Below the pieces are notes generated by a model. It did not search any database. It saw only the letters and a list, made by a program, of their open reading frames with translations, and was not told where the DNA came from. Positions 12,236-23,117 of a DNA stretch of 43,232 nt are shown here, piece by piece. Source of the DNA: an uncultured Erwinia sp. (GTDB taxonomy: Bacteria; Pseudomonadota; Gammaproteobacteria; Enterobacterales; Enterobacteriaceae); NCBI GenBank assembly GCA_913775305.1, contig CAJYIY010000063.1, positions 1 to 43,232 of the forward strand, given 5' to 3'. The position numbers were made by a program, and so were the translations under genes. Position 1 is the first letter of the stretch; each line of letters opens with the position of its first letter.

Positions 12236-13488
12236 TCAAGTCGACGGACAGAAAACTGGTAGTTGGACTCGAGATAGGCACCGCGAAGGTCGCCGCCCTG
12301 GTAGGAGAAGTCCTGCCCGATGGCATGGTCAATATTATCGGGGTGGGTAGCTGCCCGTCTCGCGGAATGGATAAAGGCGGCGTTAACGACCTTGAATCGG
12401 TAGTGAAATGCGTTCAGCGCGCTATCGATCAGGCAGAGCTGATGGCGGATTGTCAGATTTCTTCGGTTTATCTGGCGCTGTCGGGCAAACATATTAGCTG
12501 CCAGAACGAAATAGGGATGGTTCCTATTTCAGAAGAGGAAGTAACCCAGGAAGATGTGGAAAACGTGGTTCATACGGCGAAATCCGTTCGAGTTCGTGAT
12601 GAACACCGCATCCTCCATGTTATTCCGCAAGAATATGCGATCGATTATCAGGAAGGGATCAAAAATCCGGTAGGATTATCCGGCGTGCGCATGCAGGCGA
12701 AAGTGCATCTGATCACCTGCCACAACGATATGGCGAAGAACATCGTTAAAGCGGTTGAGCGCTGTGGCCTGAAAGTTGACCAGCTGATTTTTGCCGGGCT
12801 GGCCTCAAGTTTTGCCGTGTTAACCGAAGACGAGCGTGAACTGGGCGTTTGCGTCGTTGATGTCGGTGGTGGCACGATGGATATCGCGGTTTACACCGGC
12901 GGCGCACTGCGTCATACCAAAGTGATTCCCTATGCGGGTAACGTGGTAACCAGCGATATCGCTTATGCTTTCGGTACGCCGCCAACGGATGCCGAGGCGA
13001 TTAAAGTTCGTCACGGGTGTGCGCTTGGCTCTATCGTTGGCAAAGATGAAAATGTTGAAGTGCCAAGCGTTGGTGGCCGACCACCGCGCAGCCTGCAGCG
13101 TCAAACGCTGGCTGAAGTGATTGAGCCGCGTTACACCGAGCTGCTGAATCTGGTCAATGACGAGATTTTGCAGCTGCAGGAACAGCTTCGCCAGCAGGGC
13201 GTTAAACATCACCTCGCGGCCGGTATCGTTCTGACCGGCGGCGCGGCGCAGATTGAAGGATTGGCGGCTTGTGCCCAGCGTGTGTTCCACACGCAGGTCC
13301 GTATCGGACAGCCGCTTAACATCACAGGACTAACGGATTACGCGCAGGAGCCGTACTACTCAACGGCGGTAGGCTTACTGCATTATGGAAAAGAATCTCA
13401 CCTCAGCGGTGAAGCAGATGTAGAAAAAAGAGCCTCAGTGGGTAACTGGTTCAAGAGAATCAACAGCTGGCTGAGAAAAGAGTTTTGA
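12232..13488 (+). CDS. ftsA: Cell division protein FtsA
   Basis: Actin-like ATPase that tethers FtsZ to the inner membrane and recruits later divisome proteins. It has 418 residues, against 420 in E. coli. The phosphate-1 motif [16 protein letters not shown] is near residues 13-28, [19 protein letters not shown] near 205-224, and [14 protein letters not shown] is the adenosine motif. The C-terminal [15 protein letters not shown] is the amphipathic membrane-targeting helix. The start overlaps the ftsQ stop by 4 bases. A 79-base gap leads to ftsZ. Confidence 0.97.
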   Translation: MIKSTDRKLVVGLEIGTAKVAALVGEVLPDGMVNIIGVGSCPSRGMDKGGVNDLESVVKCVQRAIDQAELMADCQISSVYLALSGKHISCQNEIGMVPISEEEVTQEDVENVVHTAKSVRVRDEHRILHVIPQEYAIDYQEGIKNPVGLSGVRMQAKVHLITCHNDMAKNIVKAVERCGLKVDQLIFAGLASSFAVLTEDERELGVCVVDVGGGTMDIAVYTGGALRHTKVIPYAGNVVTSDIAYAFGTPPTDAEAIKVRHGCALGSIVGKDENVEVPSVGGRPPRSLQRQTLAEVIEPRYTELLNLVNDEILQLQEQLRQQGVKHHLAAGIVLTGGAAQIEGLAACAQRVFHTQVRIGQPLNITGLTDYAQEPYYSTAVGLLHYGKESHLSGEADVEKRASVGNWFKRINSWLRKEF

Positions 13489-13567
13489 TTTTTACCACAG
13501 AGATCATGATAGTCTTAACAGTATTTAGTGATCTCCAGGCGAACAGGCACATAAACGGAGAGAAATT

Positions 13568-15743
<2,176 letters not shown>

Positions 15744-15755
15744 GCCATAACCACT

Positions 15756-16265
15756 CTAACGACTGGTTGAGTTGGTACTCTCTCCGGCCAGCGAGGCCAG
15801 CCGTTCTAATATTTTCTTCAGTTTTTCCGGGCTTTGGCTCGCGACACTGCGCAAAATTTCTGCGCTATGCTCACTCAGCTGTCTGACAGGCGGTTTTTCT
15901 TCTTTTTGCACCTGAGTGCTGCATTCTTGAACAAATTCATGCCCTTTTGCCGCCAGGGAAGGATTAATCCTGATGTCGATCGACGTCAATGATGGTAGTA
16001 TTTGTGCACGTAATGCTGACAGCAGGCTGGATTGTTCATAGCGTAAACGCATCAACCAGCTGGCGTTAGCCGCTTCGATCACCAGAATTCCCTGGCGAAA
16101 ATTTGCCACACGACACCAGGGATGCAGCTGAGCGGGAAGAACCCCCTGCACCGCGCGGTTAAGCTTATTCAAAGCAATCGCACGCTGCTGAATATTTTGC
16201 AGCATGCTTTTATCCTGGGCCTGGTCGAAATAACTTTCAATTGATTGTGGGCGACTATCACGCAT
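15756..16265 (-). CDS. DUF721 / DciA-like protein
   Basis: A 169-residue protein of the DUF721 family, to which the replicative-helicase loader DciA belongs. A central block (WCRVANFRQGILVIEAANAS, then WLMRLRYEQSSLLSALRAQI) matches the compact KH-like domain, and the last 60 residues are hydrophilic and probably disordered. The start ATG (complement of 16263-16265) has GGAG 6 bases upstream. It sits on the opposite strand between lpxC and secM and starts 21 bases from the divergent secM start, so the two promoter regions overlap or lie inside neighbouring genes. From recall, E. coli K-12 has no gene here and uses DnaC as loader. Whether this protein still loads helicase or is a vestige is unknown. 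Confidence 0.8.
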   Translation of the reverse strand: MRDSRPQSIESYFDQAQDKSMLQNIQQRAIALNKLNRAVQGVLPAQLHPWCRVANFRQGILVIEAANASWLMRLRYEQSSLLSALRAQILPSLTSIDIRINPSLAAKGHEFVQECSTQVQKEEKPPVRQLSEHSAEILRSVASQSPEKLKKILERLASLAGESTNSTSR

Positions 16266-16286
16266 AGCTAGCTCCGGCGGAACACA

Positions 16287-16790
16287 GTGATCGGTATTCT
16301 AAATCGTTGGCGACAATTTGGCAGACGCTATTTCTGGCCGCATCTCCTGTTGGGGATGGTCGCGGCGAGTCTCGGCCTGCCTCAGGCGTCAGCGCATGAC
16401 CGGACTACCTTATCAGAAACCTCATCCCGAAGCCTCAATATCGGCAGCACCACGCGTTTTGACAGCCTGGCACTGCTGCAGGAGAGCGTTCGCCGTCCTG
16501 CCTTCAGCGTAGACTACTGGCACCAGCACGCTATTCGCACGGTGATCCGCCATCTGTCCTTTGCTCTTACGCCTTCGGTCGTCCCCGCTGCCGAAGAAGT
16601 GCAGCCGCTGCAGGCACATAAACTGGCGCTGCTGGACACGCTTAACGCGCTGCTGACACATGAAGCCCGGCCGCCGGTTATTATTCGCACTACCGCTCAG
16701 CCTGAAGTGGCGGTTCTTACCTCCCATGATATCGGCCTGTGGCTGGCCCAGGTTCGTGGCATTCGTGCCGGTCCACGCTTTCTCAGCTGA
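16287..16790 (+). CDS. secM: SecM secretion monitor
   Basis: Secreted regulatory peptide whose translation arrest, relieved by SecA-driven pulling, controls secA expression. It has 167 residues, against 170 in E. coli, and uses a GTG start as in E. coli. The unusual signal region ([30 protein letters not shown], given here as its two halves [10 protein letters not shown] and [20 protein letters not shown]) and the block [19 protein letters not shown] are strongly conserved. The middle and the segment just before the arrest site differ from E. coli. The arrest motif reads H-x4-WL-x4-GIRAGP rather than F-x4-WI-x4-GIRAGP. It is followed by secA, 73 bases downstream. Confidence 0.93.
   Translation: MIGILNRWRQFGRRYFWPHLLLGMVAASLGLPQASAHDRTTLSETSSRSLNIGSTTRFDSLALLQESVRRPAFSVDYWHQHAIRTVIRHLSFALTPSVVPAAEEVQPLQAHKLALLDTLNALLTHEARPPVIIRTTAQPEVAVLTSHDIGLWLAQVRGIRAGPRFLS
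16725..16775 (+). promoter_or_regulatory. SecM translation-arrest motif (variant)
   Basis: Codons 147-163 of secM. Trp152, Gly158-Ile-Arg-Ala-Gly and the terminal Pro163 of the known E. coli motif are kept. By ungapped alignment the position of Phe150 is His147 and that of Ile156 is Leu153. In E. coli the Arg and terminal Pro in GIRAGP are the most critical residues, so arrest is probably retained, but its strength may differ. Confidence 0.7.
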
Positions 16791-16863
16791 ATTTAAATAA
16801 AATCACTAATAATCAAACAGTTTGACCGTGGCAAGCAGCCGTGGCTGAGAGAAATCATTTATT
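16791..16863 (+). promoter_or_regulatory. secM-secA intergenic leader
   Basis: In E. coli an RNA structure here hides the secA ribosome binding site until SecM arrest unfolds it. Here CCGTGGC occurs twice (16826-16832 and 16839-16845), and CAGCC-GT-GGCTG (16836-16847) is a dyad directly abutting the purine stretch GAGAGA (16847-16852) that should be the secA binding site. I could not fold the whole leader by eye; the role is inferred from position. Confidence 0.45.
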
Positions 16864-19569
16864 ATGTTTACAAAATTACTGACTAAAGTTTTTGGCAGCA
16901 GCAATGACCGTGCCCTTCGTCGCATGCGCAAAGTCGTTGAGCAGATCGGCAAGATGGAACCAGATTTCCAGAAGCTGACGGATGAAGAGCTGAAAGCCAA
17001 AACCGACGAATTCCGCGCCCGTCTTGAAAAAGGCGAAGTGCTGGAAAACCTGATCCCGGAAGCCTTTGCCACGGTTCGAGAAGCCAGCCGCCGCGTGTTT
17101 GGGATGCGTCACTTTGACGTCCAGCTGCTTGGCGGTATGGTCCTGAACGAACGTTGCATTGCAGAGATGCGTACCGGTGAGGGTAAAACCCTGACGGCCA
17201 CCCTGCCAGCCTACCTCAATGCCCTGAGTGGCAAAGGGGTTCACGTGGTCACCGTCAACGACTATCTGGCACAGCGTGATGCCGAAAACAACCGAGGACT
17301 GTTCGAATTCCTCGGTCTCAGCGTCGGCATTAACCTGCCGGGTATGCCAGCGCCAGCCAAGCGAGCTGCCTACGCGGCAGATATCACCTACGGTACCAAT
17401 AACGAATACGGCTTTGACTACCTGCGTGACAACATGGCCTTCAGCCCGGAAGATCGCGTACAGCGCCCGCTGAACTATGCACTGGTGGATGAGGTGGACT
17501 CGATTCTGATCGATGAAGCCCGTACGCCTCTGATCATCTCCGGTCCGGCTGAAGACAGTTCAGAGCTGTACATTAAAGTGAATAAAATTATTCCTCATCT
17601 GATCCGTCAGGAGAAAGAAGACTCCGACTCCTTCCAGGGCGAAGGTCATTTCTCGGTGGATGAGAAAGCGCGCCAGGTTCACCTGACCGAGCGCGGTCTG
17701 GTAACAATCGAAGGGCTGATGGTCAGCGAAGGAATTATGGAAGAGGGTGAGTCTCTCTACTCGCCGGGCAATATCATGATGATGCATCATGTCACCGCCG
17801 CGCTGCGTGCCCACGTGCTGTTCACCCGCGATGTTGATTACATCGTAAAAGACGGTGAAGTGATCATCGTTGACGAACACACCGGTCGTACCATGCAGGG
17901 ACGTCGCTGGTCTGATGGCCTGCATCAGGCAGTTGAAGCAAAAGAGGGTGTGGAAATCCAGAACGAAAACCAGACGCTGGCTTCGATTACCTTCCAGAAC
18001 TATTTCCGCCTGTACAACAAGCTGGCCGGTATGACCGGTACTGCGGATACAGAGGCCTTTGAATTCAGCTCAATCTACAAGCTGGATACCATTGTCGTAC
18101 CTACCAACCGACCGATGGTGCGTAAAGATCTCCCTGACCTGGTCTACATGACCGAGAAAGAGAAAATTGATGCCATCATCGAAGACATCCGTGAGCGTAC
18201 TGCCAACGGACAGCCGGTACTGGTCGGGACCATCTCGATTGAAAAATCAGAAGTGGTTTCCAACGAGCTGACCCGTGCGGGTATTAAACACGAAGTCCTG
18301 AACGCCAAATTCCACGCCCGCGAGGCAGATATCGTTGCGCAGGCGGGGCAGCCAGGTGCGGTAACCATCGCCACCAATATGGCCGGTCGTGGTACTGACA
18401 TCGTGCTGGGCGGTAGCTGGCAGGCGGAAGTCGCCCAGCTGGCCGAACCTACTCAGGAACAAATCGACGCGATTAAGAGTGCGTGGCAGGTCCGACATGA
18501 TGCGGTGCTGGCTTCCGGTGGTCTGCATATTATCGGTACCGAACGCCATGAATCGCGCCGTATTGATAATCAGCTGCGTGGACGTTCCGGTCGTCAGGGT
18601 GACCACGGTTCTTCCCGCTTCTATCTGTCTATGGAAGATGCGCTGATGCGTATTTTCGCTTCAGATCGCGTTTCTAATATGATGCGTAAGCTGGGAATGA
18701 AGCCGGGCGAAGCCATTGAGCATCCATGGGTCACCAAAGCGATTGCCAACGCACAGCGCAAAGTTGAAAGCCGCAACTTCGATATCCGTAAGCAGCTGCT
18801 TGAATATGATGACGTGGCCAACGATCAGCGCCGCGCAATCTACACCCAGCGTAATGAACTGCTTGATGTTTCCGACGTGTCAGAAACCATCAGCAGCATT
18901 CGCGAAGACGTCTTTAAAGCCACCCTCGACAGCTATATTCCACCGCAGTCGCTGGAAGAGATGTGGGATATCCCTGGCCTTCAGGAGCGTCTGAAAACGG
19001 ATTTCGATCTCGACCTGCCGATTGCAGAATGGCTGGATAAAGAGCCAGACCTGCATGAAGAAACACTGCGCGAACGTATTATGGATCAGGCCAAAGAGCA
19101 GTATCAGCGTAAAGAAGATGTGGTTGGCGCCGAGATGATGCGTAACTTCGAAAAAGGCGTGATGCTGCAGACGCTGGACTCACTGTGGAAAGAGCACCTT
19201 GCCGCAATGGACTATCTGCGTCAGGGCATCCATCTGCGTGGATACGCGCAAAAGGATCCGAAGCAGGAGTACAAGCGTGAATCCTTCGCTATGTTTGCTG
19301 CCATGCTGGAGTCGCTGAAGTATGAAGTTGTCAGCACGCTAAGCAAGGTTCAGGTCCGTATGCCGGAAGAAGTGGAACAGATGGAAGAACAGCGCCGTCA
19401 GGAAGCTGAACGTCTGGCTCAGCAGCAGCATCTCAGCCACGTCGATGACGAGACTGAAGCCGCTCAGGAACTTGCTGCGCAGACCGGTGAGCGTAAAGTG
19501 GGTCGTAACGACCTCTGCCCATGCGGTTCAGGTAAAAAATACAAACAGTGTCACGGTCGCCTGGCGTAA
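16864..19569 (+). CDS. secA: Preprotein translocase ATPase SecA
   Basis: Motor ATPase driving proteins through SecYEG. The 901 residues match E. coli exactly. Walker [18 protein letters not shown] is near residues 102-118, and the DEAD-like [20 protein letters not shown] near 206-225. The preprotein cross-linking domain follows. [11 protein letters not shown] and the helicase motif [15 protein letters not shown] are in the second nucleotide-binding fold. The C-terminal zinc-binding, SecB-interacting tail [14 protein letters not shown] is intact. It is translated downstream of secM and ended by a strong terminator 29 bases after its stop. Confidence 0.98.
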   Translation: MFTKLLTKVFGSSNDRALRRMRKVVEQIGKMEPDFQKLTDEELKAKTDEFRARLEKGEVLENLIPEAFATVREASRRVFGMRHFDVQLLGGMVLNERCIAEMRTGEGKTLTATLPAYLNALSGKGVHVVTVNDYLAQRDAENNRGLFEFLGLSVGINLPGMPAPAKRAAYAADITYGTNNEYGFDYLRDNMAFSPEDRVQRPLNYALVDEVDSILIDEARTPLIISGPAEDSSELYIKVNKIIPHLIRQEKEDSDSFQGEGHFSVDEKARQVHLTERGLVTIEGLMVSEGIMEEGESLYSPGNIMMMHHVTAALRAHVLFTRDVDYIVKDGEVIIVDEHTGRTMQGRRWSDGLHQAVEAKEGVEIQNENQTLASITFQNYFRLYNKLAGMTGTADTEAFEFSSIYKLDTIVVPTNRPMVRKDLPDLVYMTEKEKIDAIIEDIRERTANGQPVLVGTISIEKSEVVSNELTRAGIKHEVLNAKFHAREADIVAQAGQPGAVTIATNMAGRGTDIVLGGSWQAEVAQLAEPTQEQIDAIKSAWQVRHDAVLASGGLHIIGTERHESRRIDNQLRGRSGRQGDHGSSRFYLSMEDALMRIFASDRVSNMMRKLGMKPGEAIEHPWVTKAIANAQRKVESRNFDIRKQLLEYDDVANDQRRAIYTQRNELLDVSDVSETISSIREDVFKATLDSYIPPQSLEEMWDIPGLQERLKTDFDLDLPIAEWLDKEPDLHEETLRERIMDQAKEQYQRKEDVVGAEMMRNFEKGVMLQTLDSLWKEHLAAMDYLRQGIHLRGYAQKDPKQEYKRESFAMFAAMLESLKYEVVSTLSKVQVRMPEEVEQMEEQRRQEAERLAQQQHLSHVDDETEAAQELAAQTGERKVGRNDLCPCGSGKKYKQCHGRLA

Positions 19570-19597
19570 TCAGCCAGTTCGCCAGAGTATGAATCAG

Positions 19598-19625
19598 GGC
19601 CGGGTGAATATCCCGGCCTTTTTTT
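19598..19625 (+). terminator. Intrinsic terminator after secA
   Basis: GGCCGGG (19598-19604) and CCCGGCC (19612-19618) form a 7-bp GC-rich stem with a 7-base loop, followed by seven T residues. It closes the secM-secA transcription unit and separates it from the minus-strand peptidase gene. Confidence 0.9.
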
Positions 19626-19661
19626 ATGCCCCGGAAGCAACGGCTGAAAGTTTGGCAACTG

Positions 19662-20438
19662 TCAGCCAGCATTCCCGATAATAAACAGTATGAGGCCAGC
19701 TGAAGCCAGTCCGGGGCCGAAGGGGAAGGGCGTGGTGAGCGGACGGCGATAGAGCAGATGGCTGGTGCAAAGCCAGATAAGGCTGCTGCCCGATGCCAGC
19801 AGCAACAGCAGCGGTAACGCCTGCCAGCCGAGCCATGCGCCTAAGGCGGCCAGCAGCTTGGCATCGCCCATCCCCAACGCATCTTTTCCCCGCAGCCAGC
19901 GATAACCCTGCGCAAGCAGCCACAGCATCAGATATCCGCTCAGTGCACCGATCACGCTCTGCGGCAGTGAAATATGCGGCAGCCAGTGGAGTATTTGAAA
20001 CAGCATCCCCAACCATAGCAGCGGTATCGTCAGTAAATCAGGTAAAAGCTGATGTTCAATATCGATCAGGGCCAGTGCCAGCAGCAGCCAGACAAGCGTC
20101 CAGGCGGCAATCAACGTTCCTCCTGTCGGCAGCAGTGCTGCCATCAGCATACATAACAGCATGCTGCTCAATTCAACCAGCGGATAGCGGTACGAAATTG
20201 CGTGCGAACAAAAGCGGCAGTTACCCCGCAGTATCAGCCAGCTGAGAAGTGGAATATTGTCATAGCAGGCAAGGACGTGGCCGCAGTGAGGGCAGTGGGA
20301 TCGGGGCTGCCACAGATTATAACCCGCTTCCGCCTGCCGCTTGATCATACGCGGCAGGCGACAGATAACCATATTGAGCAGGCTACCAAAGCAGATCCCC
20401 AGCAGTGCGGCGAAAAAGAAGAGAGTCATAGTGCTCAT
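19662..20438 (-). CDS. Type IV prepilin peptidase / N-methyltransferase (PilD/GspO family)
   Basis: Polytopic inner-membrane aspartyl protease that cleaves prepilin leader peptides and methylates the new N-terminus. It has 258 residues. The two-CxxC cytoplasmic domain (CPHCGHVL near residues 49-56, then NCRFCS) is present. Both catalytic aspartates are visible: ALIDIEHQLLPD and the GxGD motif in GMGDAKLLAALGAWLGW. Six to eight hydrophobic segments cover the rest. The start ATG (complement of 20436-20438) has AGGAGT 6 bases upstream. From recall, E. coli K-12 has secA directly followed by mutT, so this gene is an insertion relative to that order. It probably serves the ppdD-hofB-hofC pilus genes about 5 kb away. 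Confidence 0.92.
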   Translation of the reverse strand: MSTMTLFFFAALLGICFGSLLNMVICRLPRMIKRQAEAGYNLWQPRSHCPHCGHVLACYDNIPLLSWLILRGNCRFCSHAISYRYPLVELSSMLLCMLMAALLPTGGTLIAAWTLVWLLLALALIDIEHQLLPDLLTIPLLWLGMLFQILHWLPHISLPQSVIGALSGYLMLWLLAQGYRWLRGKDALGMGDAKLLAALGAWLGWQALPLLLLLASGSSLIWLCTSHLLYRRPLTTPFPFGPGLASAGLILFIIGNAG

Positions 20439-20486
20439 CAGGTCACTCCTTTACCCTTTACATCCTTGTCTGATATCAGCAGTCTT

Positions 20487-20566
20487 TTGCTGCGTTGCTG
20501 CGTTGCTGCGTTGCTGCGTTGCTGCGTTGCTGCGTTGCTGCGTTGCTGCGTTGCTGCGTTGCTGCG
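20487..20566 (+). repeat. Perfect 10-copy octanucleotide tandem repeat (TTGCTGCG)
   Basis: Ten uninterrupted identical copies of TTGCTGCG, 80 bases in all. It starts 48 bases upstream of the prepilin peptidase start codon, on the promoter side. Eight-base units are not a multiple of three, so copy-number slippage would shift any reading frame crossing the tract or alter promoter spacing for the peptidase. No convincing gene runs through it: a TGA stop in the relevant frame occurs at 20471. The perfect identity suggests recent expansion. Confidence 0.95.
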
Positions 20567-20732
20567 GATGATACGGAGCGTTTATGGCGTGTTATCACCG
20601 ATTTGCGTGAACGCAACGTGAAGCTACCGCCATTTATCAGCCGAGTACAGTATTCGTGGTAGCGATATTGAGACTATGGAAACCCGCACGCAGTTTCTCT
20701 TATTCTTTACACCCGCGCTGTCAGATAAATAA
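20567..20732 (+). pseudogene. Possible decayed coding remnant after the tandem repeat
   Basis: One frame is open from the repeat to a TAG at about 20662 and reads DDTERLWRVITDLRERN, then VKLPPFISRVQYSW. A second frame, open to TAA at 20730-20732, reads GSDIETMETRTQFLLFFTPA then LSDK. The composition is protein-like in both, suggesting the frameshifted 3' end of a lost gene, but I do not recognise the family and the stretch is short. The last 12 bases overlap the end of the minus-strand winged-helix gene. Confidence 0.3.
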
Positions 20733-21311
20733 GGCCAGTGCCACAAACATACACAGAATAAAGGTATTTTGGGCAAGTGAAGGTTGAGATAAACAGGATG
20801 CACGCATGAGCTGCTCCGTCAGGAAAAATCGTCCTTGTTTAATATTTCCCCGATATTCTTCCGCATCCTTAACCATATTTTCATTATCAGTGCTGGTATT
20901 CTCTACGACTGCTATGGGTTTTACTGGCGTGAGGTCTTTAACCTGATTTTCCGCCAGCGTTTTCCACTGGGATTCATTTAACTTTAACCCATAATAAGGT
21001 ACGGTAACCAAAAGGTTATCGGGTAAGTTATTACGATGTAGTAAAGCCCTGAGCTGGAATGTCAGTTGATGATAGTTGTTGTCACTGATTCGCTGATGAT
21101 TTTCATACCAAACAATATTGATAATATCCCGCTTGTTATAAATTTTCTTTATAAGGCACACCAGTAATCGTTTCTGTGATTCATTTAAAGTAACGCTGAG
21201 CTGGCGTGAAGCTATATCAAGTGTATTAGTGTCACAATTAACGATTACGCCTTCAGATAATTCTAACAAGTTGTGATTAAGAATTTCGATGCATTCTTCA
21301 GTGCTAAACAT
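20721..21311 (-). CDS. Small membrane-anchored winged-helix regulator (ToxR/CadC-like), orphan
   Basis: A 196-residue protein not recognised as a named gene. Residues about 35-112 look like an OmpR/PhoB-type winged helix: ESQKRLLVCLIKK, then RDIINIVWYEN, then RISDNNYHQLTFQLRALLHR (recognition-helix region) and VTVPYYGLKLN (wing). A hydrophilic linker follows, and the last 15 residues (NTFILCMFVALALFI) are a hydrophobic segment ending at the stop, like a tail anchor. It lacks the periplasmic sensor domain of CadC. AGGA lies about 10 bases before the ATG. The gene and the 400 bases upstream are clearly AT-richer than all neighbours, suggesting horizontal acquisition. The DNA-binding role is inferred from the fold pattern. 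Confidence 0.65.
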   Translation of the reverse strand: MFSTEECIEILNHNLLELSEGVIVNCDTNTLDIASRQLSVTLNESQKRLLVCLIKKIYNKRDIINIVWYENHQRISDNNYHQLTFQLRALLHRNNLPDNLLVTVPYYGLKLNESQWKTLAENQVKDLTPVKPIAVVENTSTDNENMVKDAEEYRGNIKQGRFFLTEQLMRASCLSQPSLAQNTFILCMFVALALFI

Positions 21312-21718
21312 TTTTTCAGTTCCTGGTTATTCATCTTTCCAATGTCAGCAATCCTAGGTTTAAGCGGTTTTACTTGCAATAGGGCAAAATTATTAAGACA
21401 TGATTAATAAAAAATTAATGTATTTATGTTATTGATTTTAAAGTATTTAATTTATAATTTATGATATTGTTTAATAATAAATTAAAAACAAAGTTAGCAT
21501 TTCTTTGATGCATTTCTGTCAGGTTGTTTTCTGTTTTTCTATGAAAAAAGAGTGTTTTTTATCTGCCGGATTCATGACGCTTTCTAAGTGAAGTTGCTTC
21601 ACTCTTTAAGTTGATGCTTATCAGACAGCAAAATTCATGGGAAGGGCGAGAGGCGTATTGCGGCTTAAGCTGGTTAAGTGCTAATGTTTAAGCATCTTTT
21701 TCTATCAGAGTGGTAATT
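21312..21718. other. AT-rich intergenic region before mutT
   Basis: About 400 bases with no supportable gene. The section 21380-21500 is very AT-rich (runs such as TTAATAATAAATTAAAAAC), typical of an H-NS-bound promoter region. A 7-bp dyad AGTGAAG-TTG-CTTCACT lies at 21587-21603, and TTAAG-type motifs recur between 21605 and 21695. It must carry the promoters of the winged-helix gene (leftward) and of mutT (rightward). No single promoter stands out. Confidence 0.5.
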
Positions 21719-22150
21719 ATGAAGCATCTGCAGATTGCAGTGGGGATTATACGCGATGCACAGCAGCGTATTTTCCTGACTCAACGCTCCGCTGACTCTC
21801 ACATGGCCAATAAATGGGAGTTTGCCGGAGGGAAGCTGGAGCCCGGGGAAACGGCTGAACAGGCATTAAAACGTGAACTTAATGAAGAAGTGGGAATTGA
21901 GGCAGTGAGTTTTATCCCCTTTATGACAACTGAACATCAATTTGACGATCGGCACGTGAAAATTGATTTTTTCATCGTCGAAGCGTGGCGAGGGGAACCT
22001 TATGGGCGAGAAGGACAACCGCAACGCTGGGTTGCCCAAAGCGAACTGGTTGCGGAAGAATTCCCTCCGGCAAATGCTGAAGTTATTGCCCGTCTGAAAG
22101 CCAGCGCAAAAGCGCCGGAGATAATTACGACGGGCCAGAATTTTTTATGA
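21719..22150 (+). CDS. mutT: 8-oxo-dGTP diphosphatase MutT
   Basis: Nudix hydrolase that removes oxidised dGTP from the nucleotide pool. The ATG at 21719 gives 143 residues beginning MKHLQIAVGIIRD, like E. coli. A GTG three codons upstream at 21710 lies in the likely ribosome binding site and was rejected. The Nudix box is complete: Gly38-x5-Glu44-x7-RELNEEVGI to residue 60. The E. coli protein is about 130 residues, so this one has a C-terminal extension (APEIITTGQNFL). It converges on yacG with a 4-base gap. Confidence 0.95.
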   Translation: MKHLQIAVGIIRDAQQRIFLTQRSADSHMANKWEFAGGKLEPGETAEQALKRELNEEVGIEAVSFIPFMTTEHQFDDRHVKIDFFIVEAWRGEPYGREGQPQRWVAQSELVAEEFPPANAEVIARLKASAKAPEIITTGQNFL

Positions 22151-22154
22151 ATCG

Positions 22155-22358
22155 TTAACGGAATTCGTCTTGCTGTTCGCTCCAGTCATCGCTGTCATTT
22201 TGATCGCTATGGCTGGGGATATATTTTTCTTCAGCGGCCCATTCACCTAAATCAATCAGCTGGCAGCGCTTACTGCAGAAAGGGCGCCAGGTGCTTTGTT
22301 GAGCCCAGGCTACCGGCTTGCCGCAGGTGGGGCAATCCACCATCGTTACATCACTCAT
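22155..22358 (-). CDS. yacG: DNA gyrase inhibitor YacG
   Basis: Small zinc-binding protein; E. coli YacG inhibits DNA gyrase. It has 67 residues, against 65 in E. coli. The four zinc-ligand cysteines are in [10 protein letters not shown] and [12 protein letters not shown]. The C-terminal tail is acidic and variable. It is the last gene of the coaE-zapD-yacG run, 11 bases after the zapD stop, with AAGG before its ATG. Confidence 0.95.
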   Translation of the reverse strand: MSDVTMVDCPTCGKPVAWAQQSTWRPFCSKRCQLIDLGEWAAEEKYIPSHSDQNDSDDWSEQQDEFR

Positions 22359-22369
22359 ATTTTATTACC

Positions 22370-23113
22370 TTAACAACAGGCCAGCTCGAAATCGAGACGG
22401 GCAGGGACTTCACCATGTTCACTGTCCAGCGGCAGGAAGCGAATGGCATAACGGCTCTTATGACCGGAAACCTGAGGATAGAGAGAATCCTCCAGTTTTA
22501 ACTGTAAACGCAGCAGATCGGCGTTTTCGGCGTTATCCTGAAAGAAGCCATTCAGGCTGGTGTGATTGCGGAAGATCCCGGCCTGGCGTATCAAATCAAG
22601 AATAGTGGTGAGCGCAGAGCGAATCGGCTCCAGCGAGCTGAGCCACAGATTTACCTGGCGATCGCGTACCGATTGTTCAATGTGAAGCCAGATATGCAAC
22701 GTAGGAAGGTCAAAACTGCAGCACCCGCCGGGAATGCTTAAGCGTTGACGGACCAGACCGATCATCCGATCTTCTCGAAGCACCTGCCCCATCCGCGGTG
22801 CGGCCATCAGCGCATCGTTGCGCTTTCTGAGGTCACTGCTCAGAGCATTGACTAAGGTGATATCGACGCCTGGCAGCTCAGCCCATGAGCGCAGCTTCTG
22901 CTGCTGCCGCTCCAGCTCTTTCAAAATTTCGGTTCTTAACTCGCCGCGTTCAAAAACGTCCAGCAGCTCTGCCGCATTGCGAAAGAAGGTCAGTGCACCA
23001 AGATGGTCGACTATCTTCTGGCTCGCTGAAAGCTGATTAAGTAAGAATTCAATGCGAAGCCAGGTGCGCATTTTTTCATTAAGTGGGTATTCAAAAAGAA
23101 CCGTTGTGCTCAT
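22370..23113 (-). CDS. zapD: Cell division protein ZapD (YacF)
   Basis: Z-ring-associated protein that bundles FtsZ filaments by binding the FtsZ C-terminal peptide. I chose the ATG at 23113 ([20 protein letters not shown]), giving 247 residues, the E. coli length. An upstream in-frame start at 23176 would add 21 unrelated residues lying inside coaE. Conserved blocks include [40 protein letters not shown] and a C-terminal LDFELACC. It starts 4 bases after coaE ends, so the two are probably co-translated. Confidence 0.96.
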   Translation of the reverse strand: MSTTVLFEYPLNEKMRTWLRIEFLLNQLSASQKIVDHLGALTFFRNAAELLDVFERGELRTEILKELERQQQKLRSWAELPGVDITLVNALSSDLRKRNDALMAAPRMGQVLREDRMIGLVRQRLSIPGGCCSFDLPTLHIWLHIEQSVRDRQVNLWLSSLEPIRSALTTILDLIRQAGIFRNHTSLNGFFQDNAENADLLRLQLKLEDSLYPQVSGHKSRYAIRFLPLDSEHGEVPARLDFELACC

Positions 23114-23117
23114 GCTG

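Noticed and set aside
20487-20566. CRISPR array
   Set aside because: The unit is 8 bases with no spacers; a simple tandem repeat.
20202-20621. Plus-strand open frame with a Leu/Arg/Cys/Val/Ala periodic tail crossing the octamer repeat
   Set aside because: Its first two thirds are antisense to the prepilin peptidase and the periodic tail is just the repeat translated. No ribosome binding site or family match seen.
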